From: CAYLKS01 sp964384205 [NCBI: uncultured bacterium]
GTDB taxonomy: Bacteria; JAGOEH01
Direction: 5' to 3'
Length of the DNA: 64,000 bases
NCBI GenBank assembly: GCA_964384205.1
Contig: CAYLKS010000006.1
Span: 1-64,000, forward strand
The notes below the pieces were generated by a model that was not told the DNA's origin, searched no databases, and saw only the letters and a list, made by a program, of their open reading frames with translations. The translations under genes and the position numbers were made by a program. Shown piece after piece: positions 46,980 to 56,994 of the stretch; positions within the stretch are counted from its first letter, which is position 1, and each line of letters begins with the position of its first letter.

Positions 46980-48068
46980 TTAATTAATATAAATTGATAT
47001 AGCATTCGGCTCATAAATTTTAATCTCATTTGTACCAGCATCTAAAACCCTATATTTATTGAAAAGCAAAGTTGTTTCCCCTTTCTGAAGTGCTTTAAAT
47101 TTCAAAATACACAATGTTTTTTTCATATTAACTAAATCAACTTCTGTACCAACTGGATTTGAACCCTCATATTTAGCCGTCCACGTTGCTACATAACCAA
47201 TTTTTTCATCATCATTAATAGGATCCCTCTGAAACATTAATGATTTATATTTTGAATCTTTCAATAAGTCTCCTTCCTCCACATTTTCAAATTTTATCAA
47301 ACTTCTGTTAATATTAATTTGAAATTGCACAGAAAATACATCTTCAACATTTTCCAGTTCTATCTTAACTTCAAAACTGTCTCCTACATTAACATTAATA
47401 ATCTCTGGAGATAATATAAGTTTTCCAAGATCTTTTGTTTGAAAAATCATATCATCAGTCGATGAAGAATATCCCCATTTATTACTTGAAGTTATCTTAT
47501 AATGATAAATTTGATTATTGTTTAAATCCGTTAAAGTAACATAATGCTTTAATACATAATTGTCTATATCTTCCTTATAATAACTATAATTATCGCTTAA
47601 ACCATAATCTACTCTACTATTTGCCTCAACATCTGTTTCCCAATAGATTGTAGCAGATGAAGATGTCAAAGACAATATATTAATATTCGATATAATTGGA
47701 CCTGACGTTTTAACTGTATCTGTTTTAAAAGAATATATATTAGATTCTACCTCATTATTTTTTTCATCTTTAGAAATAACTTTAAACTTATATTCTGTAT
47801 TTGGCTTTAATCCTAATAATTCTACTGTATGTTCGGTTACCATTGTATTATCTTCCTGAGTTGATTTATCCATTGTATTGTTAGTACCATAAACTACCTT
47901 ACTAGTTGCAGGTACTGTTGTCTGCCAGGATATTGTTGCTGATTCTTCTGTAATATTACCAACACTTACATCTCTTATTAATAATTTATCTGTTCTTATG
48001 GTACCAGTTTTTCCGCAATGCATTATTCCTATCAAAAATATAATTACTAAATAAACACATCTTCTCAT
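46980..48068 (-). CDS. Lipoprotein with two FN3 domains and a cohesin-like domain
   Basis: 362 residues. Leader MRRCVYLVIIFLIGIMHCGK with a Cys that could be lipidated, although His at -1 is unusual. Two fibronectin-type-III-like domains follow (about 35-115 and 122-210; SATISWQTTVPATSKVVYG, SATIYWETDVEANSRVDYG). The last ~150 residues are a cohesin-type domain (NVNVGDSFEVKIELENVEDVFSVQFQININRSLIKFENVEEGDLL). Cohesins bind dockerins, and the neighbouring 1484-residue protein has dockerin-like halves, so this could be its membrane anchor; that is inference. AAGGAGG precedes the ATG by 8 nt. A weaker sigma-28-like element is upstream. Confidence 0.75.
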   Translation of the reverse strand: MRRCVYLVIIFLIGIMHCGKTGTIRTDKLLIRDVSVGNITEESATISWQTTVPATSKVVYGTNNTMDKSTQEDNTMVTEHTVELLGLKPNTEYKFKVISKDEKNNEVESNIYSFKTDTVKTSGPIISNINILSLTSSSATIYWETDVEANSRVDYGLSDNYSYYKEDIDNYVLKHYVTLTDLNNNQIYHYKITSSNKWGYSSSTDDMIFQTKDLGKLILSPEIINVNVGDSFEVKIELENVEDVFSVQFQININRSLIKFENVEEGDLLKDSKYKSLMFQRDPINDDEKIGYVATWTAKYEGSNPVGTEVDLVNMKKTLCILKFKALQKGETTLLFNKYRVLDAGTNEIKIYEPNAISIYIN

Positions 48069-48169
48069 TTATCTATCCTCCTTTTTGTTACTAAAACTAA
48101 GCAATTTTTATGCCATAACATAAATTTTCTGAAATTCAAATAGCTATACTATTCTATTGCTATAATATT

Positions 48170-48194
48170 ATATCGACTGATTTTATTATTTTTA
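48170..48194 (-). promoter_or_regulatory. Weak sigma-28-like promoter of the cohesin lipoprotein
   Basis: The -10 box GTCGATAT (48170-48177) is the same as at fliC, and the flanks (ATTATATCGACNGATT on the plus strand) also agree. The -35 box is poor: TAAAAATA fits only with a 9-nt spacer. A sigma-28 origin is possible, not shown. Confidence 0.4.
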
Positions 48195-48254
48195 AATACT
48201 ATTTATTTTTGAGGAAATTTTTTCCTATATGAAAATTTTATAAGAATATTTTGC

Positions 48255-50960
48255 TTATTTAATTATCACAAATTTTTTAATAATAACTTTATCTTTTATA
48301 CAAATCTTAACAAAATAACTACCTGAAGAATATGAGCCAATATTTATAGAATAATTCAAATTATTTATATTGTCATATCTATTCAAAAACCTTCCTTCAA
48401 TATTATATAAATAAATTTTATCTATCCTTTTATTACTCATAATATTTATAAATTTTTTCGCAGGATTTGGAAAAATAGATACTTTTACATTATTTGCTTT
48501 TTTATTCTCATAAACAACAGTAGTATTATTAACATTATCATATAATTCTTTTATTTTCTTCAAAATAAAATCTAAAGAATCATTATCTTCATAGACTGCT
48601 AAATAATACCAGAATTCCAATGAATCATTTTTTATAAAATCTCCGTTAAAACCAGAACTTAAAACACCAGATAAGTCCCCTACTCCATCAATAATATTAG
48701 TATTATTCATAAAATTATATTTAATAGAATCATTTAGGGTATTAACATTATAATTATAATAATCCTCTATTGCATAAAAATTAATCATTTCATCTTCTCC
48801 GATATACCCCAAACAAGCATATAATGTATCATAATAACTAAATATTGCATATTTCTCATCTCTATTATAAACCACCTTATTTTTAGCATAATTTATCAAA
48901 TCAAATTCTGTAAAAATTCCAAATCTTGGATTTTTCAAATCCAATCCGTAATTTTTTATCTTAAAATTAAATAAATAAAAAGAATTATTGTTAAAAAAAA
49001 TATTTTCTTCTACCTTAATGCCAATATTGGTAGTATCATCACAATAACTTAGTCTCAAACATCTTATATTATCGTCTTTTTCACTAATAACAAATGAATT
49101 ATCAACATACCAATCCGTAAGCTTAATAGGAATATTTTTTGCTGTTCCATCAAAAACTTTTGAATCCTCACCGCCAAACCAAATAGAACCTGTATACAAA
49201 ATATCTCCAAATTTTTTATACAATAATCCATCTCCCAACTGATAATCATTATACTCAGTTTGATAACTTTCTGTTAAGTCATTATGCCCCAATAAACCAT
49301 TATTGCCTACTGAAAGGGAAATGTCTTTATTTCCAATATTATAAAAAATAGGATTAAATTTTTTTGAAAAATATTTTCTATCAAATCTAAATTTTTCTCC
49401 TTCAATAGTTCCCCTTAAATCAATAATAAATTCAGTATTAAAATCTATATCTTGAGGAATAGTAAAATCACAATTTTGGATAGATAGAACATCACCTCTA
49501 TTAAAATTAGAAATAGTCGCTGAATATATATTAAAAACATTATTATTACTCAAAATTAAATTAATATCAAAACTCCCTGATTGAATATCGATTCCAATAT
49601 TTTTAATTTTCATATCAAAATCTATAACATCAGAAGGGAGATAAACTTTATTTGTATCAAAATCAATTTTACTTAATTCAAGCAATATAGGATTATCCAA
49701 ATTTTTAAAAGAATTAAATAAATCAAGCCTTCCTAATCCCATCTGATATTTTAAAGTCGGCAAAATAGTATCAATATCCAGAGAATAAGTAAATAAACTA
49801 TGAACAATAGTACTTATATCCAAATCTTTTTTATAATCAAGTAAATAAGCCAAACTTGCCGAAACAATAGGAGATGCCACTGATGTACCTGATACATTTG
49901 AATATCCATTATCAGGAACTGTAGTAAAAATAGAGACAGCAGGAGCACAAATATCATTCCATAAACCATAATTATATCCATAATTTAAATTATTTCTATT
50001 CACTCCAGAAACACTTATCACATAAGGATAAGCAGCTGGATAATTTTTCATATTATTAAAATCATTACCTGAAGGAGCTACAATTATTATATTCTTTTTT
50101 TCTGCCTCATCAATAGCTTCTTTGAGCAAAGGTAATTTGGTGACAGAACCAAAACTCACATTTACAATTTTCGCTCCATTATCTATAGCATAATATAATG
50201 CCGCTGTAATATCTGACTCTAAAGCATAAATACTACCGTAATAGGAATATGCCACTCTCAACGGATAAACTTTTGTTTTCCAACCAACAGATGCCACACC
50301 TATTGAATTATCGGTTTCAGCTGCAATAATCCCACCCACCGCAGTACCATGTGCCGCACAATCCATTGGATCATTATCTGGTGGGTAACCATCTCCATTA
50401 TCTGTATATGAAGGTTCCTCTGTTACAAAATCATATCCAATTGTATCATCAACATATCCATTATTATCATCATCTATTCCATTAAACGAGATCTCATCAG
50501 GATTATGATATACGCTATTAATTAAATCTGGATGAGTATAATCAAGACCAGAATCCAAAACATAAACTACAATATCACCACTCCCTTTAAAATATGACCA
50601 GCATAAATCTGCACCAATAGATTGTAAAAACCATTGCTGCTCATAATACATATCATTAGGTTTATCAAATGCCTTTAATATATGATTTTTATAAACTCTA
50701 AAACCATAAGATTTAAAAAGATTTAATTCTTTATCAAGATTACTTTTAACCTTCACTTTATAAAATCTAAAATTTCTATTTTCAAATATAAAATTAATAT
50801 TATAATTTTTTCCTATCTTATTCAATTTAAATAGCTTATTTTTTTCCACTTTTATTATTAATTCCTGCTTTTTTATGCTCTCATTTACACTCTCAGCACA
50901 AATATTCACAAAATTAAAAAAAATAAATAACAATACAAAAAAGAAACTAATCTTTTTCAT
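48255..50960 (-). CDS. Secreted subtilisin-family (S8) serine protease with T9SS-type sorting domain
   Basis: 901 residues from ATG 50960, chosen for GGGGAG upstream and the signal peptide (MKKISFFFVLLFIFFNFVNICA); a frame opens 60 bp earlier. A propeptide-like segment is followed by the S8 domain with Asp in VVYVLDSGLDYTHPDL (about 133), His in AAHGTAVGGIIAAE (about 203) and Ser in NVSGTSVASPIVSASLAYL (about 360). The middle is beta-rich. The last ~80 residues (NVKVSIFPNPAKKFINI ... GSYSSGSYFVKICIKDKVII) are a T9SS type A C-terminal sorting domain. Probably an extracellular or surface peptidase. Calcium-binding-like Asp-rich loop GIDDDNNGYVDD present. Confidence 0.92.
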   Translation of the reverse strand: MKKISFFFVLLFIFFNFVNICAESVNESIKKQELIIKVEKNKLFKLNKIGKNYNINFIFENRNFRFYKVKVKSNLDKELNLFKSYGFRVYKNHILKAFDKPNDMYYEQQWFLQSIGADLCWSYFKGSGDIVVYVLDSGLDYTHPDLINSVYHNPDEISFNGIDDDNNGYVDDTIGYDFVTEEPSYTDNGDGYPPDNDPMDCAAHGTAVGGIIAAETDNSIGVASVGWKTKVYPLRVAYSYYGSIYALESDITAALYYAIDNGAKIVNVSFGSVTKLPLLKEAIDEAEKKNIIIVAPSGNDFNNMKNYPAAYPYVISVSGVNRNNLNYGYNYGLWNDICAPAVSIFTTVPDNGYSNVSGTSVASPIVSASLAYLLDYKKDLDISTIVHSLFTYSLDIDTILPTLKYQMGLGRLDLFNSFKNLDNPILLELSKIDFDTNKVYLPSDVIDFDMKIKNIGIDIQSGSFDINLILSNNNVFNIYSATISNFNRGDVLSIQNCDFTIPQDIDFNTEFIIDLRGTIEGEKFRFDRKYFSKKFNPIFYNIGNKDISLSVGNNGLLGHNDLTESYQTEYNDYQLGDGLLYKKFGDILYTGSIWFGGEDSKVFDGTAKNIPIKLTDWYVDNSFVISEKDDNIRCLRLSYCDDTTNIGIKVEENIFFNNNSFYLFNFKIKNYGLDLKNPRFGIFTEFDLINYAKNKVVYNRDEKYAIFSYYDTLYACLGYIGEDEMINFYAIEDYYNYNVNTLNDSIKYNFMNNTNIIDGVGDLSGVLSSGFNGDFIKNDSLEFWYYLAVYEDNDSLDFILKKIKELYDNVNNTTVVYENKKANNVKVSIFPNPAKKFINIMSNKRIDKIYLYNIEGRFLNRYDNINNLNYSINIGSYSSGSYFVKICIKDKVIIKKFVIIK

Positions 50961-51077
50961 GAAATCTCCCCGGCTTAATCTATATTTAAATTTAATAAAA
51001 AAACTAATATTTATAACCAAAAAACATTTTCTACCAATAATCTAAAATAATGTGATTTCCTCTTATTCAAAAACAAA

Positions 51078-51110
51078 AAAGGTTACCAGCAGGAAAAGCT
51101 GGTAACCTTT
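51078..51110 (-). terminator. Terminator of the tRNA-Leu gene
   Basis: A 13-bp perfect stem (51078-51090 with 51098-51110), loop of 7, followed on the minus strand by TTTTTTGTTTTTG. It begins 7 bp after the 3' end of the tRNA. Confidence 0.9.
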
Positions 51111-51116
51111 AAACTA

Positions 51117-51200
51117 TGCCGAAGGTGGGATTCGAACCCACACGAGTGTGACCTCGCGGGATTTTGAGTCCCGTGCGTCTGCCAATTCCGCCACTTCGGC
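51117..51200 (-). tRNA. tRNA-Leu (anticodon CAA)
   Basis: 84 nt including discriminator A. Acceptor arms GCCGAAG/CTTCGGC pair perfectly. The anticodon stem CGGGA/TCCCG closes a loop holding CAA. A variable arm of class II type (GAGGTCACACTC) and the T-loop GGTTCGAATCCC are present. Reads UUG codons. The CCA end is not encoded, so it must be added by the nucleotidyltransferase. It has its own promoter (51213-51241) and terminator. Confidence 0.97.
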
Positions 51201-51212
51201 ACTTACATTTCT

Positions 51213-51241
51213 ATAATATAATATTTTTCATCATTTGTCAA
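51213..51241 (-). promoter_or_regulatory. Promoter of tRNA-Leu
   Basis: Minus strand TTGACA (51236-51241), 17-nt spacer, TATTAT (51213-51218), ending 13 bp before the first tRNA base. Box quality and spacing fit a strong stable-RNA promoter. Confidence 0.8.
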
Positions 51242-51269
51242 GCAAAAACAAATGATATTACAAAAATCA

Positions 51270-54200
51270 TTAACGAGGTTCTATCTCATGTGGATAATCA
51301 AATTTACGCGGATCTTTCTTAATATCAGCTTTTAAAACTTCAATCGCTTTAAGCAGCTGACTATCTATTCCTTTTAATTCCTCTTCCGGCTTATTATAAA
51401 CTAAAATATCTGGCTGGACTCCTTTTGACTCCATCATCTTACCTTCATTATCCCATATACCAACAAATGTCTTACGCACACTACCACCATCAATCATTCT
51501 ATGTTCAGTAACTGCTATAACAAATCCTAATGTTGGAACTCCAATCACCTTACCCAATTTTCTAATCTGAAATGCTCGTGGAAAAACTTCTGCATCAGAA
51601 TAAGAATATTCATTAATTAAAACTACAATTTTCCCATAAAAACCATCCTCAGGCCTTTCCTGCAAGAATCCATATCGTTCCCTTGTAGTCATATATTTCT
51701 GCTTTTCAAGATAATCTATTAACTGTGGATCTATTCCACCTCCACCATTATACCTAACATCAATAATTATTCCCTGCTTATATCTATATTCTTTAATCTT
51801 TTTCTTAAATATATTTAACCCATTTCCAACCATATCTGGCAAATGCATATAACCAATCTGCCCATTAGATAAAGAATCAACTAACTTTGTATTTTTATCA
51901 ACCCATTCTTTATAACGTAAATTTATTTCTGAAACAATAGGATCAATAACTATTTCCTTAGCTCCCTGCTCACTTGGTTTAGAATTATATGATATTGTCA
52001 TTTTTGCTTTACTACCTATTAAAAACATATAATAATATGGATTATCTTTTGTGGTAATTTTATAACCATTAATTGCCAACAAATAATCTCCTTCTTTTAT
52101 ATCATGATAATAAGCATCTAATGGTGATCTATACCTTATACTTGCATCTCCATTATAAATATGCTTTATTCTATAAAGTCCATTCTTTTCATCAGGCTCA
52201 AAAGTAGCTCCTAACAATCCTAAATTATAATGTGGTTTTTTATAATTATTACCATAATAATCTCCGCCTCTTGCTCCCTGGTGCGAAGCATTTAATTCTC
52301 CAACCATCTTTTGAATTAAAATATTCAATTCCTGTCTTGATTTGATATAAGGTAAAAACTTCCTATAATACTTGCCAATACTATCCCAATTGACACCGTG
52401 ATAATTTTCATCATAAAAATTATATTTCACCATTCTCCACGCTTCATCAAATATCTGATGCCATTCTTCCTTATGATCTAACTTAATCTTAACATCACTA
52501 ATTGATACTTCTGTACCCTTACCACCTTTATCAACATAAGTCTTACCAACATCAATGAGAAAAATTTTCCCTCTAGAATAAACACCGAGCTTTTCTCCTT
52601 TTGCTGCAATTACATAATTATCAACATCTTTGTAAACTTCTTTGATTTTCTTATGTTTAACATCATAATAATATAATGACACAGATCTAAAAATTGAACG
52701 CCAGAAGCCTCTTTTCAATTTCAAAAAATAATAATATTTATCTGTTAAAGCTAAATAATCTATTTTACCACTAAATTTCTTTATAAGTTCAATTCTATCT
52801 TCAATACCTTTAAAATCTATCTTAACAGGCTTGACAGTTTTTTTACTATCTTTTTTATCTTTTTTCTTATCCTTCTTATTCCCTTTATCTAATACTTCTT
52901 CATCTAATTCTTCCTTAAAAAATGGAGTGCTGCTTTTTTGTAATGCCATATAATAAGCAAATTTTACTGAAGGACTATATAAAGCCGCTCTAAAATAAAT
53001 CAATCCTTTACCATCTTTAGTAAATCTTGGATTATCATAAAAATCTTCTGATAAATCAAGCTTCCTTATTTTATTATCATCCAAATTATAAAAATATATA
53101 TTAGTTGCATAATTTTTCATTGGCTTAATATAAACAATCCATTTACTATCTGGTGACCAATCAAAATCAGTAAGTCTATCCACACAAGATGTATCTACTA
53201 AAATAGATTTATTTAATTTCAAATCATAATAATACAACTTTCTATCATTTGTAGAATAAATAATTTTTTTACTATCAGGAGACCATAATAGAGCATATTT
53301 AAAATTACCTGTATTTGTAAGCTTTTTAGCCTTACTTTTATTCAGTTGATCAACAATATACAATTCCTCTTCTCCATCCATATCTGAAATAAATGCAATA
53401 TACTTACCGTCTGGAGACCAAGTACATAATTTATCCCTTGCACCACTCGAGTTTGTATAATTTCTTATAATACCATTTTTAGCCGGGAATGATATAACCT
53501 CTCCTCTAATAGAAGAAACCACCCTTTTCCCAGAAGGAGATAAATCAAACATATAACTGAATCTTTTCGGTGTATAGTATTCAACTAAATCAATATGAGA
53601 ATCTGCCTGCAATTGTATATTTATTTCTTTAACTTCTTTTGTTCTCAAATCTAATTTATAAATCTTTCCATCATTTAAAAATACAATCCTCTCACCTTTA
53701 GAATCAATTGAAGGCCAGGAAACTCCATCATTTTTCATATCTGTAATTTTAGTAATTTCTTTAGTCTCTGGTGAATATTTATAAATATTTGCAATACCAT
53801 CTCTATCTGAAACAAAATAATAACCATCATAACCCCACATTGGCCACATATCATTTCCTTGATAATCAGTAAGCTGTGTAAATTTTTTAGTATCAAAATC
53901 ATAAATCCACAAATCTAAATTTGCACTACCTTTATATCTTTTCCACCACCAAAAAGAATATGAATGTCTATTGAACAATAATTTCTTACCATCCGGTGAA
54001 AACATTCCCATTGTTCCTTTATCAACAGGTACTTCTTTTGGAAACTTGCCATCCACTCCAACAAGAAAAAACTTAGTGAAAAATCGAGAAAAAGAATTCC
54101 TTCTTGAAGAAAAAAGTATATTCTTCCCGTCCGGTGTCCAATCAACAACAGTTGAAGGATCATTATAAAATGTTAATTGTACAGGATCCCCTCCGCTCAC

Positions 54201-54476
54201 CGGGATAATAAAAACATTATTCCCTCCAAAATATTGCCCTGTAAAAGCAATCATTTTACCATCCGGTGAAAATTTAGGATGTGTTTCCATTCCAATATGA
54301 GATGTTAACCGAGTAGCAAAACCTCCATTCTCATCAACAACATATATATCATTATTATAGCAAAATACTATTTTACCATTTTCAATATCCGGATACTGAA
54401 AAAACCTAACATCCTTATTTTCTGCATAACTCAAAAATACAGAAAATATCACGAATAGCATTAATAACTTTTTCAT
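51270..54476 (-). CDS. Tricorn-like protease (S41 family) with beta-propeller and PDZ domains
   Basis: About 1068 residues. Signal peptide (MKKLLMLFVIFSVFLSYA), so periplasmic or exported. WD/TolB-like beta-propeller repeats fill about 25-520 (KFSPDGKMIAFTG, DWTPDGKNILFSS, TWSPDGKYIAFIS). A Lys-rich insert lies near 540-560 (GNKKDKKKDKKDSKK). The tricorn core follows: His in GELNASHQGARGG (about 730), PDZ (about 790-860) and the S41 domain with Ser in NEYSYSDAEVFPRAF (about 960) and GVQPDI near the end. It cuts oligopeptides fed through the propeller. ATG 54476 fits the GGGAGG spacing better than ATG 54479. Last gene of the TonB/DUF4876-like cluster, 10 bp after the barrel gene. Confidence 0.92.
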   Translation of the reverse strand: MKKLLMLFVIFSVFLSYAENKDVRFFQYPDIENGKIVFCYNNDIYVVDENGGFATRLTSHIGMETHPKFSPDGKMIAFTGQYFGGNNVFIIPVSGGDPVQLTFYNDPSTVVDWTPDGKNILFSSRRNSFSRFFTKFFLVGVDGKFPKEVPVDKGTMGMFSPDGKKLLFNRHSYSFWWWKRYKGSANLDLWIYDFDTKKFTQLTDYQGNDMWPMWGYDGYYFVSDRDGIANIYKYSPETKEITKITDMKNDGVSWPSIDSKGERIVFLNDGKIYKLDLRTKEVKEINIQLQADSHIDLVEYYTPKRFSYMFDLSPSGKRVVSSIRGEVISFPAKNGIIRNYTNSSGARDKLCTWSPDGKYIAFISDMDGEEELYIVDQLNKSKAKKLTNTGNFKYALLWSPDSKKIIYSTNDRKLYYYDLKLNKSILVDTSCVDRLTDFDWSPDSKWIVYIKPMKNYATNIYFYNLDDNKIRKLDLSEDFYDNPRFTKDGKGLIYFRAALYSPSVKFAYYMALQKSSTPFFKEELDEEVLDKGNKKDKKKDKKDSKKTVKPVKIDFKGIEDRIELIKKFSGKIDYLALTDKYYYFLKLKRGFWRSIFRSVSLYYYDVKHKKIKEVYKDVDNYVIAAKGEKLGVYSRGKIFLIDVGKTYVDKGGKGTEVSISDVKIKLDHKEEWHQIFDEAWRMVKYNFYDENYHGVNWDSIGKYYRKFLPYIKSRQELNILIQKMVGELNASHQGARGGDYYGNNYKKPHYNLGLLGATFEPDEKNGLYRIKHIYNGDASIRYRSPLDAYYHDIKEGDYLLAINGYKITTKDNPYYYMFLIGSKAKMTISYNSKPSEQGAKEIVIDPIVSEINLRYKEWVDKNTKLVDSLSNGQIGYMHLPDMVGNGLNIFKKKIKEYRYKQGIIIDVRYNGGGGIDPQLIDYLEKQKYMTTRERYGFLQERPEDGFYGKIVVLINEYSYSDAEVFPRAFQIRKLGKVIGVPTLGFVIAVTEHRMIDGGSVRKTFVGIWDNEGKMMESKGVQPDILVYNKPEEELKGIDSQLLKAIEVLKADIKKDPRKFDYPHEIEPR

Positions 54477-54486
54477 CATTCCTCCC

Positions 54487-55869
54487 TTAATTAAAATTCA
54501 AAGAAACATTAAACATAAATTTATTACAAAATGAACTATTAATAAAATAAATATCATACTTAAATCCAACCATATAAATACCCCATCTAACTACAGAAGA
54601 AATACCAGAATACCTAACATCATTAAAATCAAAAAATTTACTATTCTTAATATATCCAACATTAAAAGCAACATCTATATCCAAAAACTCTGTTATTTTA
54701 CGATTAACTGCAACTGTATTACTAAAAGATACTTCCCTTTTTCTATAAAAAAACGATCCTATATAATCACTATATTTATCATCTGTATACGCAAAATTTA
54801 ACTGATTATAATAATTTGTTAAAATTCCTTTATCTATCTTTAAAGATAAACTAAAACCTCCTTTTTTTAATACTTCCTCTTGATATAAAAAATTGTAATC
54901 ATATGATCTTGTCCAATTATTAGAATAAGAATAATAAATTCTACTCATAATATTATCATCATATTTAAATGTAAAATCATAAAAAATACTATCTATGCTG
55001 GCCAATCCCCAATAATTCTTACTTAATTTACCATCCCAAATTTTGTATTTATTATAAATATAAGATATTTTACTACCAATAGCTTTCCCATTATTAAAAT
55101 TATGAATAAAACCAATATCAAAAACATTGAAATCATTTTTTTCAAAACCATTAAATGAAGAAGAAGTTCTTTTTTTAAAAACATTTTCCCCTAACTTTAT
55201 AAACACCTCTGGATTAGAAAGTTCTTTTACAGCAACTAATTTAGATTTTTTCAAACCACTCCCTATTTTCACAAAAATCTCATTCTTATCAGTTAAATAA
55301 GTAAAACATATATAATACGAAAATAATATATTAAAGGTTTCAGCCTTCACATAATTATCTTTTAAAAAATTAGAAATACCATAACTAACTTCTGGCGAAA
55401 TTACAATTTTTTTTATTTTATAACTCACAGAATTATTAAGATAAAATCTATTACCTCCCAATGAACCAGAGGTAGTATCTGTAAATAAAAACGGCATATC
55501 ATAAGGATTAATTTCCAGAGAATGCTTCATTTTTAAATCAGAATTATCAACCTCAAACCTACCATTAAAAAACAACTTATCATTTATTTTTGTTCTTTGC
55601 AAATAAGAAATACTCAATCTATTAACATTATATGGATTATAAAATCTATGAACTGGATTATAATCATAGTAATATCCTGTTTCTATCATCTTTTTTAAAT
55701 AATTTGTATCTACAAAAATCCCAGAACTAATATCATAATAATCTTCAATATTAAAATCATTCTCACTATCATCAAAATTTAAAATACCTCCTGTAAAAAA
55801 AATCCTTTTTTCATTAGCCCTTATTATAATAGATAATATAAATATTAATAAAAATAATTTTATTCTCAT
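54487..55869 (-). CDS. Putative outer-membrane beta-barrel protein (DUF6850-like position)
   Basis: 460 residues. Signal peptide (MRIKLFLLIFILSIIIRA), then almost entirely alternating amphipathic strands with many Tyr/Phe/Asn (LFFNGRFEVDNSDLKMKHSLEI; AVNRKITEFLDIDVAFNVGYI) ending in FMFNVSLNFN, the usual aromatic C-terminal strand. No known enzyme motif. It overlaps the DUF4876-like gene by 4 bp. In Bacteroidetes a barrel protein often follows the TonB-receptor/DUF4876 pair, which is why I compare it to that family. I cannot confirm the match. Confidence 0.6.
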   Translation of the reverse strand: MRIKLFLLIFILSIIIRANEKRIFFTGGILNFDDSENDFNIEDYYDISSGIFVDTNYLKKMIETGYYYDYNPVHRFYNPYNVNRLSISYLQRTKINDKLFFNGRFEVDNSDLKMKHSLEINPYDMPFLFTDTTSGSLGGNRFYLNNSVSYKIKKIVISPEVSYGISNFLKDNYVKAETFNILFSYYICFTYLTDKNEIFVKIGSGLKKSKLVAVKELSNPEVFIKLGENVFKKRTSSSFNGFEKNDFNVFDIGFIHNFNNGKAIGSKISYIYNKYKIWDGKLSKNYWGLASIDSIFYDFTFKYDDNIMSRIYYSYSNNWTRSYDYNFLYQEEVLKKGGFSLSLKIDKGILTNYYNQLNFAYTDDKYSDYIGSFFYRKREVSFSNTVAVNRKITEFLDIDVAFNVGYIKNSKFFDFNDVRYSGISSVVRWGIYMVGFKYDIYFINSSFCNKFMFNVSLNFN

Positions 55870-56984
55870 TCTTGATACCCGGGTGTAGGTTTTAATAAAA
55901 TTTTAAAATCAATTGAAGAATTATTCGTATCAAAACCTGGCATAATCCTTTGCATAGATTTACCGGAATAAGAATTAATACCAACTCCTGTAAACCCTTT
56001 ATCAACTCTACTATCTAAAGTCTTCAAGGAGGTTGAACTCGATTGATATTCTACCCCATCAATAATTGTCTCTATTGCAATCCCATCTTCCACACCTAAT
56101 GGATATTTTGAGTTTTCATCTGGCACTGCATCCTCTCCTGTACATAATAAAATTATATCAGAAGTTCCTGCATACATAAAATCAGAAGAATAATCATCTC
56201 TCAAACAAATTATATTAGGAACAGATGGGGTATCATAATCAGCATAATCTTTTTTATTAACAAATTCCCAATCGGCATGACTTAAATCAACACTATTCGG
56301 TACATATTCAGTATGATCTCGTGCATCTGTTGCAAGTATAACAAATTGATGTGGATATATAGGATAATCTCCTTTCGTTCTATTATATAACTTTGATACT
56401 GGCTTTCCAGGAAACCTCCATGCATGCACAAAATTTTCAAGTTGGCCATCATTATCAATATCAGAACACGCCTGCACATTTCCGCCACCTCTTACAATAA
56501 TCATTCCATCAAGATATAATGTATCATCACTTGCATTATATAACTCTATAAATTGATCATGATAATATAATATATCATTTTGCGACCACGCTGCAAATAT
56601 TTCATTAATTTTTATTCCAGGTTCTATTAAAAAAGCAGTAAAAACAGTATCAACTGTTTGAGATGACATAATATTTATACTTCCACCACCACCAATATAA
56701 CGATTATTGAGATATATTTTATTGAAACTAATAGTATATAACCCAGATATTAAATTATTAAAAGAAATTTCTCCATCTTCATTTGTATAGCCATTATAAA
56801 CTCTAAGCTCTGATTTAGCTTCTACATAAGTAGAATCAGGACTTACTGTTACACTGCTATCCAATTTAGAATAATCAATTTTAATATTTAAAATTCCATT
56901 CCCCTCTTTTTTAGCTGGCTTCTCCAGTCTATCACAATACATAAAAAATGTAACTAATAAAAAAATAATATAATACCTTTTCAT
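55866..56984 (-). CDS. DUF4876-like lipoprotein
   Basis: 372 residues. Leader MKRYYIIFLLVTFFMYCDRLEKP with a potential lipid-attachment Cys; Tyr at -1 is atypical. A carboxypeptidase-regulatory-like domain follows (about 30-120; SELRVYNGYTNEDGEISFNNLISGLYTISF). Then comes a domain with lamin-tail-like character: KINEIFAAWSQNDILYYHDQFIELYNASDDTLYLDGMIIV, typical of DUF4876 proteins. These accompany TonB-dependent receptors and are thought to sit on the outer membrane surface as ligand-binding partners. The gene directly follows a TonB receptor gene (10 bp). Function unknown. Confidence 0.7.
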   Translation of the reverse strand: MKRYYIIFLLVTFFMYCDRLEKPAKKEGNGILNIKIDYSKLDSSVTVSPDSTYVEAKSELRVYNGYTNEDGEISFNNLISGLYTISFNKIYLNNRYIGGGGSINIMSSQTVDTVFTAFLIEPGIKINEIFAAWSQNDILYYHDQFIELYNASDDTLYLDGMIIVRGGGNVQACSDIDNDGQLENFVHAWRFPGKPVSKLYNRTKGDYPIYPHQFVILATDARDHTEYVPNSVDLSHADWEFVNKKDYADYDTPSVPNIICLRDDYSSDFMYAGTSDIILLCTGEDAVPDENSKYPLGVEDGIAIETIIDGVEYQSSSTSLKTLDSRVDKGFTGVGINSYSGKSMQRIMPGFDTNNSSIDFKILLKPTPGYQE

Positions 56985-56994
56985 ATTTTATCCT

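Noticed and set aside
26682-48068. Flagellar genes as a recently transferred island
   Set aside because: Base composition and codon use look like the rest of the window, and no integrase, tRNA-flanked direct repeats or phage genes are present.
51117-51200. tRNA-Leu as an integration (att) site
   Set aside because: No integrase and no direct repeat of the tRNA 3' end found on either side.
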